64,000 bases of DNA from Neostapfia colusana. Lineage: Eukaryota; Streptophyta; Magnoliopsida; Poales; Poaceae. This document shows positions 55,191 to 64,000 of the stretch, piece by piece (within the stretch, counting starts at the first letter, position 1; every line of letters starts with the position of its first letter). The position numbers and the translations under genes are program-made. Below the pieces are notes generated by a model, which was given only the letters and a program-made list of their open reading frames with translations, did not search any database and had not been told where the DNA came from. Where the stretch lies: NCBI GenBank assembly GCA_030760725.1, contig JASWHV010000012.1:53289652-53353651 (forward strand), given 5' to 3'.

Positions 55191-58100
55191 TGTGGGGACC
55201 ACCCCGTGGTTCACCCACTCCAGGATCGCATAGGGTGGTGCCGTACGATGCGGCACCCAACAGCACACCAGAAAAGAATAAAGAACAACATACAAACTTT
55301 TATTTAATATAAAACAGCGGAAGTCTTTTACAAAATATAACTATACAGCAGAAGTAATGTACATTAGTAGCCTCTCATCCTAACTATGCAAAAGTGCAGC
55401 CGTCCAGCCCGGGGACGCTACACACTAGCAGCATGGAACCGGAGATCACGGCGGCGTGCAGGGCTCCAGCTCGGCCGTGTACCCCGACGGGGGCATCGCC
55501 TCGTCCTCGGAACCTTCCTCATAATTCCCACCTGCACAGAGCTCAAATATTGCAACCGTGAGCACGAGGCTCAACAAGTCTTAACCGTCAACCCTAGGCA
55601 TGGAACTCTACGTGCAAGGATATGTAAGATGGGAAAAGGAATTTGCGACAAAGACACGCCTATAAGTTGGTCCTTACTTTCAGTTTTATAGCAGCAGATT
55701 CATGTGCCTTAGGCAGCCCTCACATCGGAAGTCCAAAATCAAACAAGAAACGCTTCTCCGATGTGGTGATGCCCAAAGTGGAATATAAACTTAATTAGCT
55801 CTATATCTACAGCAGTCAAGGTATTCAAGACATTAAGATCAATACAGCATTTTCAGTTGGCTTATTTCTCTTCTTACTACGTCACAGCACAGTGAACAAG
55901 CGGGTACTCAAATAACCGCGAGGGACGGTGATTGCAATCAAGACACACCCGGATAACACGTTACATACACCCACTTTCAGAAGCGTGATTCCACACCCCT
56001 TCCTACTCTGTTGTATGCAACAACCTTTCAAAGGCAACCCAAATGCCAAACCGGTCCATCCGTAACGGGTAGGAGGTCCCCGCGTGGAGCGTGACTGTGC
56101 CCACCGGCAGATTTACACCTTGCTACCCTCAACCCACTCCTATTTACGGTTGGGTAAGCCTCGACACCCAGGTTAACCAATTACATCGGTTTCCGGGTTC
56201 CCATATGCCAGTATGCATCCGGTACTGTCCGATACTTGTCCAGCAGGGCCGCACACGGATGGTCCTCAACCGACACCAACAGGGCTACGCACGTGAGACC
56301 TCTGCTCACTGCTTCCTATCCCCCCTGCTGGGTCTCATTTTCATACAACTCAAGCCATTATCTACCTCTTTTCTTTCCGGTGATAAGTACTATCTCGCGA
56401 GTAGCTTCCAACCACTCGATTTCTACCGAGATCCTATACATTAGCATGGCATTCTCTACTCGTCGAGTTTGTAAACTACCCAATCCTCCATAGGATTTTA
56501 AAGGCTGTGCAAGTGGGGTTTCAATCACCCTAACTCTAATGCAAACATTCAACCTAGACATAAATGATACAAATGAAAACTTTATAAACGGTACTTAAGT
56601 GCAAACTGGGGCTTGCCTGGTTGCGAGTTAAACTGGAAGTTAGCTTCTGGTGGGAGGACGTCCAACGGCTCCGGCGTATCCTCAACTTCGGTCACTATTA
56701 TGAAATGTAATAAAATACATGTATAAGTATTAAGGCTTTATAAGAATTGAACTACTATTCATAGCTACTGCTATTTAAAATCCTTAATTGGCTTTGGGAT
56801 TTTTACAGTGGATACTAGACTCTCTAAGGATGATTTGAGCCAAATTTGGAGATATGTCATTGCACAATGTAGTATTTAAAATTCCTACAAGTACAATGCT
56901 TCTCTGAATTTTGAGCCCAATTCAGGAGCTTTGACATAGCTAATGGTGGAAGATATGATTAGGGTAAGTCTCCATGGTTCTAACAGAATTTGTTTCACCA
57001 TTTTTGGAGCTACCATCAGAGAGATATGAATTTTTGAACTTAAACAGGAGTCCTGAAAAAGCTTCTGTTTAAATTTGAATTTCCAAATAAAGGCTGAACT
57101 TGGGAAGGTAGTTTAGACTAGCAAATGAACTCCACTGAAGCCCAAATTTTTACTGGAGATCAGTATCTGCGAAGAGGATTTGCTGCCCAATTTTTGGAAT
57201 ATTTCATGAAGAATTGCTCCTGTAATAAATCCCTAAAGGATTTAGTAAAAACAATTCTACAGAAATTCCTGGGCATTTTCATAGCCAAAAATTGGTTTCG
57301 CTGTGAAGTACTCCTCATGAGGAATCCAACAAAATTGGTCTCACTCTTTTTGGAGTTTTCTACACAAAGTTATGGGCTTGCAAAGATCAGCTAAATTCTG
57401 GAATTATTTCTCTAATAGAAACTTCAAATAATTGGGCTGGGGCCACTGTTTTAAGTCGGACCAGTCAGATTTCGGCAACACCGGGGGCTACGGGGTTATT
57501 CCCACGCAGCCGCACAAGATCCGGCGTCACAAACCGATCCTCGCACGCACCCGGAGGCTGACCGGTGGGACCGGCCCTCCTTCGTCTTCCTCGCGCTGCC
57601 CGCGCCTTCTGTGGCGGCGCACGCCGGCGAGGCTCGCCGGGACGGGGTTCCCGTGGTTTAAACTTTGTCAAACTCGCCGCTCCCCCATTTTTAACGGCGC
57701 TGAACACTGTGGGAGAGTCACCGGCGGCCGTGGCTCACCGGAAACCATCGCGCACCGGTGACAGCAAAGTTTTGAACTCCGGCGAGGTCGGGAACCCTTA
57801 TTCCTCTATCATTCGATCGATTCTTGGGCTCTAGATCATCAGTGAGTGATGTAGGAGCCCGTAAGGGTCCTGGCCGCCGGTGAAACTGCCGGCAACCGAG
57901 GGCTCCACGGCGACCCGAGGTGCTTTTGCACCGCCGACTAAGAAAACAGCTAGGGCTCCCTCGTTTCTTAATGTTTTTGCTTAGTTCTTCGTCGAGGAGA
58001 GGCGCTAGGAAGTAGAGAAGCCCTGTGCAAGCTTACTCGAGGTCTAAGGGATCGTGCACCACGAATTTTTGGCTAGACCGCGCACTACCCGTCGGTGTAC

Positions 58101-59234
58101 CGTTTGGGGAAACGGTGAAATTCTTGCCATCGGTCCTAGCAAACGCTAAACGGCCTCCGGCTACACGGCCAGGACATGTCCACGGACCTTTCTTGTATAG
58201 GAAGTCGGGGGAGAGGGTGGCTTGTTGCTGCTGTCGCCGGAGAGCCAAAACGGCGAGGTCCGGGCACCTTGAAGCTTTGGCGCCAATCCGCGTTTCTCGA
58301 GCAGTTCAGACCGGCAAACCTCGAAGGGGCTTTGGCAAGGGCTAGAGCACGTCCAGGCGATGCTCTTTGCTGTGAAGCGCTCGAGCAATCGAGCTTGGAG
58401 GGTTGTGGTCGATCGGAGAGAATGGCGGTGGTGTTCTGGACGGAAGAAATGGCGGAGGCGCGAGTTATAGCAGGGGAAGAAGGAAAACAGCTCCGGCGCA
58501 CCCCTTTGCCGTGATCCAACCGAGCCACCGAGGCAGCAGGAGGTGGCGCGGGCTCTCCCTCGGGCGCGGGTTCAACCGGGAGCTGGCGCGCTCCCGCTGT
58601 TCGACCGCCGTCGGCTGAGGCGGCAACCCCAGTGGGTGGCTGACAAATGGGCCCCACCTCCCCTCTTTGTTTAATCAACTTTTTCTGATATTTTCCCACC
58701 AGCAACTCAACATTAAAGACTTGACTTCAACCCTAAGTCATAGTTTGAATTTGCTGAATTCAAATAGTTTGAATTCGGATGTGAAAATTGGATGTGGATT
58801 GATCATTTGAATTTGAAAAAGAGTTTGAATTATCCACTTTATATTGCCTCAAAAATATAGCAAACCAGCTCCAAAATTTCCAATTTTTGGCATGGTTGCT
58901 CATTCAAAGGTGGAGATCACATTTGTGAAACCCAATTTTTAAATTGAGGGAATTGGGATTTGAAACTGAATTTGAAATTCAGATTAGAGGGCTTTGCCTT
59001 TTAATCCCAAACAAATATTAAAACTCCTCCAAATGAGCTGAATTTTGGAAGGTTGAATATTTGGACCATGAAGATCCAAGTTGTGCATTTAGATCTCCAT
59101 GTTTGGAAGTTTTGGGAGGTCTAAACCCTCACTTTGAACTCACACTTATTATAATTCAAAGTTTTAATTCCCCCTCATTTTTCCTAAGTGTACATGAACT
59201 GAATTTTCTTGCTACCACTTTTGGGGATTTTACA
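55191..59234 (-). repeat. 3' LTR of element G (4044 bp)
   Basis: On the + strand TGTGGGGACCACC ... GGGGATTTTACA. Related to the C/D LTR family only in parts (the predicted exons, the ends of the GC-rich block). GC-rich 57430-58660 with long ORFs on both strands (for example 58705-58136, -) that look like composition effects; 56700-57420 and 58670-59230 are AT-rich without gene signal. Confidence 0.92.
55446..56694 (-). other. Putative split gene in the G 3' LTR (exon 2 at 56694-56617, exon 3 at 55531-55446)
   Basis: Exon 2 (78 nt) follows AATAG and ends at CCAG|GCAAGCC; peptide TEVEDTPEPLDVLPPEANFQ. The acceptor is CTCTGTGCAG. Exon 3 (86 nt) continues in phase with GNYEEGSEDEAMPPSGYTAE and an LEPCTPP end, stop TGA at 55448-55446. 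The PPSG...AE.EP.TP pattern matches element D although the nucleotide sequence is diverged. Hairpin GAGC/GCTC at 55560-55572. Confidence 0.55.
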
Positions 59235-59252
59235 TCCCTCCCCCCTTAAAAA
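59235..59252 (-). other. Polypurine tract of element G
   Basis: TTTTTAAGGGGGGAGGGA on the - strand, directly before the 3' LTR. Confidence 0.88.
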
Positions 59253-59297
59253 GAATCTCGTCCCGAGATTCCAAAGGAAAAGCAAAGTTGGGAAACT

Positions 59298-62099
59298 TTA
59301 CCGGGTATATGATGATAGCAAGTCCGTATAATACGTTCGTAAATAGTCCTCGCTTTCCCATGTCGCCTCATCAGCGGTATGGTTACTCCACAAGACCTTG
59401 TAGAACCATAAGGTCCGGTTTCTTGTGGCACGAGTCTTTTCATCGATAATCCGGATTGGATACTCCGTGTACGTGAGGTCCGGTTGAAGAACTTCTATGT
59501 CTTCCGTGCGGACTTCAGCCGAGGGCTTGAGGCACTTTCTCAGCTGAGAGATGTGGAAGACGTTGTGAATGCCTGCGAGCGATGCTGGTAACTCTAGGCG
59601 ATAGGCCACAGGTCCGCATCTTTCAATGACGGCGAACGGGCCAATGAATTGCGGCGCAAGTTTACCCTTCACTCCGAAACGGTGAACTCCCTTCATCGGA
59701 GACACACGGACATAAACATGGTCCCCGATGTTGAAGTGGATAGGACGGCGTCTTTTATCCGCATAGCTTTTCTGACGAGATTGAGCAGCCTTGAGGTTGG
59801 CTTGTATCACTCGCACTCGTTCTTCAGCTTCATTCACCAGTTCAATGCCGTAGATGACTCGCTCGCCGGACTCGCACCAGTTGAGAGGTGTGCGACATTT
59901 CCGGCCGTAGAGAGCTTCATACGGCGCCATCTTGATGCTAGCTTGATAGCCATTGTTGTAAGAAAACTCCGCCAATGGCAAATGATCGTCCCAATTCTTG
60001 CCGTGGTGGATGGCACAAGCGCGTAACATGTCTTCAAGCACTTGATTCACCCGTTCAGTTTGACCATCTGTCTGCGGGTGATACGCGGAGCTTCGGATCA
60101 GTTTGGTCCCCAATGATGCGTGCAGCTGTTCCCAAAACCGAGAGACGAACAGCGCACCGCGATCTGAGATGATGGAGTGGGGAACACCGTGCAAACACAA
60201 GATCTTTGCAATGTACAGCTCCGCATACTGCTTGGCCACATACTTTGTATGTACGGGGATAAAATGAGCCGACTTGGTTAGTCGATCGACTATCACCCAA
60301 ATCGAGTCATGCTTGTGAGACGTGAGAGGTAACCCAACTATGAAGTCCATGCTGATATCCTCCCACTTCCATGCCGGAATGTTCAATGGTTGCAGCTGTC
60401 CGGCTTTATGCATATGGTCGGCCTTCACACGCCGACACGTATCACATTGGGATACGTATTTTGCAATTTCTCTCTTCATCCGTGTCCACCAAAACCTGGT
60501 TTTCAGATCCTGGTACATCTTGTTGCTGCCCGGATGAATAGAATACTTGGACAAATGAGCCTCGTCCAAGATTTTCTTCCGAAGCTTCATGTCACGGGGT
60601 ACCACTATACGGTCTTTAAACCATAGAGTGTCGTGTTCATCTCTTCGGAAGCACTTCATTTCGCCATTCTCCATCCTTCTCCGAATGTGCGACATTCCCA
60701 TGTCCTTCCTTTGAACTTCCATAATCTCCTCTCTTATTGTAGGGACGAGAGCAAGCTTATACAATGCCCCATATGGAACCAAGTACAAACTTGGCTCCTC
60801 CTCTTCAGGTGGGGTGATGGACAGATTGTTGACATGGGATTTGCGACTTAAGGCATCGGCAACCATGTTTGCCTTCCCGGGATGGTAGTGAATCTCGATC
60901 TCATAGTCTTTGATCAACTCTAACCATCTCCGTTGCCGCATATTCAACTCCTTTTGAGTGAATATATATTTCAGACTTTTGTGGTCGGTGTAGAGGTGCA
61001 CTAAGTTCCCAAGCAAATAGTGCCTCCACATCTTCAAGGCCAATACCACAGCAGCGAGCTCAAGATCATGAGTCGGATAGTGCTGCTCGTGGTTACGAAG
61101 TTGACGTAAGCCATATGCGACCACTCTTCCTCCTTGCATCAATACACAGCCAAGCCCGATGCCAGATGCATCACAATATACGTCGAAGGGCTTGGTCGTA
61201 TCCGGTTGAGCTAACACCGGGGCTGTTGTAAGATGCTTCACTAATGCTTGGAAAGCTTCTTCACAAGCTGAGCTCCAAACATATTTGATCCCCTTCTTCA
61301 ACAGTTCAGTCATCGGCTTAGCAAGCTTGGAGAAGTTCGGTATGAATCTCCGGTAATATCCTGCTAACCCGAGGAAACTCCTGACTTCATGGACTGATGT
61401 GGGGGACTTCCATTTCAGCACTTGTTCGATCTTGCTTGGATCAACTGCAATGCCTTCTGCAGAAATGATATGACCAAGGAATGGCACTTGGCTGATCCAA
61501 AACTCGCACTTGCTGAACTTGGCATAAAGCTTATGGTCTCTTAATCGTTGAAGCACGATATGCAAGTGTTTGGCGTGTTCTTCCTCAGTCTTGGAGTAAA
61601 CCAAGATGTCATCTATGAACACCACCACAAACTTGTCCAACTCTGGCATGAACACTGAGTTCATGAGATACATGAAGTGTGCCGGGGCGTTGGTGAGACC
61701 AAAGGACATGACGAGGTATTCATACAACCCATATCTCGTCGAGAAGGCCGTCTTTGGGATATCCTCCGCTCGGATCTTGATTTGATGATATCCGGAGCGA
61801 AGATCCATCTTGGAAAATACACTCGCACCCACAAGTTGATCGAAGAGAATATCGATGCGGGGCAGTGGATATTTATTCTTGATGGTGACGGCGTTGAGAG
61901 GTCGGTAGTCCACACACAACCTCAAGGTTTCATCCTTCTTCTTCACAAACAGCGCCGAGCATCCCCATGGCGAGGAACTCGGTCGAATGAAACCCTTCTT
62001 CATCAAATCGTTGAGCTGCTCCTTTAGTTCGGCCAGCTCATTTGGAGCCATCTTATATGGTCTCCGTGAGATTGGTGTCGTCCCAGGTACGAGTTCAAT
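59298..62099 (-). pseudogene. pol: Element G RT, RNase H, integrase, chromodomain (917-codon ORF)
   Basis: Long open frame with all pol domains after protease. RT: LPRIDILFDQLVGASVFSKM and active site FIDDILVYSK (about 61613-61608). RNase H: YCDASGIG, HDLELAAVV, YTDHKSL, DALSRK. Integrase: HHCC region (LSKYSIHPGSNKMYQDLKTR ... CDTCRR), then Asp in SMDFIVGLP, Asp in SDRGALFVS and Glu in DGQTERVNQ. C-terminus: FGVKGKLAPQFIGPFAVIER and chromodomain-like KVLWSNHTADEATWESEDYL. All catalytic residues I can check are present. It is in frame with protease but cut off from it by TAG at 62102-62100; the first Met of the open part is at 62051. Best preserved pol in the window. Confidence 0.93.
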
Positions 62100-62727
62100 C
62101 TAGAACTCGACATCTCTTTCGGGTGGTATGCCCGGAAGATCATCCGGAAAGACATCCGGGTATTCACGGACCACATGAATATCCTTAAGTTTCGTGGCTT
62201 CCGTGTTATATGTGGCTGGGGTTTCTTGAACTAAACGGTCAAGAATAAGAACATGTGGTTCATGAAGTGGGAAGTTTAAACGAACCACACGTGGAATGAT
62301 GTCAAGAACAGCACCATGGCGATGTAGCCATGACATTCCTAAAATGACATCAAGTTTTTGACTCTCTAACATGATTAGAGAAGTCGGATATAGATTCCCA
62401 CCCAACTGTAATGGTGCTCTATAGACCATTCTATCAGCTGTTATTTTCCCACCCAGAGAACATATCAAATATGAATTATTTGTGGGAATGTTAGGCAGTT
62501 GATATTTAATAACATAAGACTGACGTATGAAATTATGGGTGGCACCGGAGTCAAAAAGCATGACTACGGGATGATCCAAGTAAGAGAACGTACCCGCGAG
62601 GACGGGTTCGCCTTCCGGCACGTCTTCGATAGCTAAGTGGTGGACGTTGCCGGGTTTTGGTGCTGGTTTCTTGGGCTAATTGCGGGGCTGATTAGCACCC
62701 TGATATGGTGCTGCACCCCTGCCCTGT
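62100..62727 (-). pseudogene. pol: Element G gag remnant and protease
   Basis: The open part 62621-62100 starts MPEGEPVLAGTFSYLDHPVV and has the protease motif FDSGATHNF. It ends at TAG 62102-62100 where D has AAG. Upstream, an in-frame TAG at 62678-62676 and about 20 more codons (GAAPYQGANQPRN) are all that remains of gag; the gag core and zinc knuckle are missing, and leader sequence follows from about 62728. Confidence 0.88.
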
Positions 62728-63707
62728 TCAATTTCAGCAAAATTTCTGCCAAAAACAGGGGAGATTGTTCCTAAGTTTTTGAGATTGAATCTATACTCCC
62801 AATTGACTCTTAGTTCAATATAGGAGTTTACTAACCCCTAAATGAAATCCTAAACTTCATTTTGACTTTTTTCTTTGAAAATAAACTTTTATGCAGTCGG
62901 TACTACGTTTCCTCACCAAAGAAAAATCCTACACCGGTATTCCGGCATATACGTATCAAACGGTGGAACTAAAGTCGTCACTCACAAACGGTTTCTACAC
63001 GTCATGCACTAACGTGGTTAGTGTACCTGCAGAAAAACACAATAATGATGCACACAAAGGTTTTAACATTGCAGGCAGTTCCATATCATAGTAAAAACAT
63101 ATGGTCCGTATCATTGCCATACGGATCGTCCTTGAGTCAAGCCACGTCTCAAGGTACATGGTCATGTTTTCACACCACACGACGGGGAACCCGAGTAGAG
63201 CGCGAACGGGTCGTCACGGTTGGGAATTTTATCAACCCAACGGATACCACCTACTGCCTCATGACCGTTGAGGCACGCCGATGGCGAGCGCTGCGTATGG
63301 CCCTTTGAACATTGAACGTTCAAGAGTTGCATACTATCGTGTTGCTTACCACACGATGGGGTATTCTCACTTTTGCCTAAAGCACGCTGGAGAACAGCGT
63401 TTTCATATGCTCTCAGAACCATTAAGAGGTTCAGAGACTCATATTCACTACCGTGCCAAGCCACGGTATATCATTCCATACTATTACTCGTATGGCGAGT
63501 TACCGCAATTGATCCGCCTGCGGTGGCGTACCTTACCTCTTACCTGATGTCGGAACGTCGTTACAGAATATATAACAAGTAAGTTAGCTTTTCCACCTTA
63601 GTAGCTATTACTATCATAGACCTTATGTGGGCTTAATGACTAATCCTCACTCGACTACTTCTAAGTTTTCAAAAATAGGCTCTTTTCGAGCATGCTATTC
63701 CCAATGC
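62728..63707 (-). other. Element G leader
   Basis: Untranslated region between the gag remnant and the PBS. 62895-63190 resembles the D leader at 51000-51300, which suggests a conserved cis-acting signal. ORFs here (62891-63091, 63162-63464) are short and not supported. Confidence 0.6.
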
Positions 63708-63720
63708 GGCTCTGATACCA
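63708..63720 (-). other. Primer-binding site (initiator tRNA-Met), element G
   Basis: TGGTATCAGAGCC on the - strand, four bases from the LTR start at 63725. Confidence 0.9.
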
Positions 63721-63724
63721 CGGC

Positions 63725-64000
63725 TGTGGGGACCACCCCGTGGTTCACCCACTCCAGGATCGCATAGGGTGGTGCCGTACGATGTGGCACCCAACAGCAC
63801 ACCAGAAAAGAATAAAGAACAACATACAAACTTTTATTTAATATAAAACAGCAGAAGTCTTTTACAAAATATAACTATACAGCGGAAGTAATGTACATTA
63901 GTAGCCTCTCATCCTAACTATGCAAAAGTGCAGCCGTCCAGCCCGGGGACGCTACACATTAGCAGCATGGAACCGGAGATCACGGCGGCGTGCAGGGCTC
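63725..64000 (-). repeat. 5' LTR of element G, partial
   Basis: The 276 bases to the window end match 55191-55466 without indels and with 4 substitutions, all transitions. The stop of the predicted last exon (TGA, at 63982-63980) is conserved. Confidence 0.93.

Larger units (their letters stand above)
55191..64000 (-). mobile_element. Element G: Ty3/gypsy chromovirus with gag deleted, runs off the window
   Basis: Inserted in the 5' LTR of element D on the - strand: 3' LTR 55191-59234, PPT, pol with one main stop, gag remnant, leader, PBS, and 5' LTR from 63725. The target duplication would be CGTGA (55186-55190); the right copy lies outside. The first 276 bp of the two LTRs differ at 4 sites, so it is a young insertion. 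Confidence 0.93.

Noticed and set aside
58136..58705. 189-codon reverse-strand ORF in the G LTR
   Set aside because: Lies in a GC-rich leader where long ORFs occur on both strands; no domain, and the C and D LTRs have no counterpart.

Overview
The window is plant nuclear DNA, almost certainly from a grass with a large repeat-rich genome. It is filled from end to end with nested transposable elements: long-LTR Ty3/gypsy retrotransposons with a chromodomain at the integrase C-terminus (best match in architecture: the Tekay/Del chromovirus clade) and a decayed CACTA (En/Spm) DNA transposon. I see no intact host gene, rRNA, tRNA or CRISPR. I label the elements A to G; the labels are mine.

Layout. 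1-1726 and 13452-15345: the 3' end of element B (pol end, PPT, 3' LTR), split by A. 1727-13446: element A, complete, + strand, target duplication TCCCT on both sides. 15346-16568: pol remnant of element C (+), into which B inserted; its 3' LTR runs 16633-20276 and resumes at 32957-33040. 20277-32951: element E, complete, - strand, same family as A, target duplication TATGT, inserted in C's LTR. 33041-37149: CACTA transposon with a broken transposase on the - strand; C had inserted into it, so its other end lies left of the window. 37150-38087: unassigned DNA. 38088-55190 (and beyond the window): element D, - strand, C-like family, with solo LTR F (46125-50322, target duplication ACCTG) in its leader and element G in its 5' LTR. 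55191-64000: element G, - strand, gag deleted, running off the window.

How the parts work. Each LTR carries promoter, poly(A) signal and long transcribed leader; a PBS matching initiator tRNA-Met primes reverse transcription and a G-rich PPT primes the second strand; the polyprotein is gag, protease, RT, RNase H, integrase, chromodomain. Every polyprotein here is broken by stops, frameshifts or deletions, so none of these copies looks autonomous.

Two things go beyond ordinary annotation. First, LTRs of all the families here (A/E/F, B, C/D, G), otherwise strongly diverged, share an apparent split gene: a 69-84 nt exon that starts after TAG and ends at AG|GCAAGY (a GC-type splice donor), an intron of about 1.0-1.2 kb, a conserved small hairpin, an AG acceptor, and a last exon that in most copies continues the same frame to a stop codon. 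Exon lengths differ between families only by multiples of three. Second, A and E carry an extra ORF between PBS and gag (intact in E, 259 residues) whose N-terminus copies the histone H3 tail around Lys9 in ungapped register from the initiator Met. Since the integrase carries a chromodomain, this could be histone mimicry by a retrotransposon. Both are inferences from sequence and untested.
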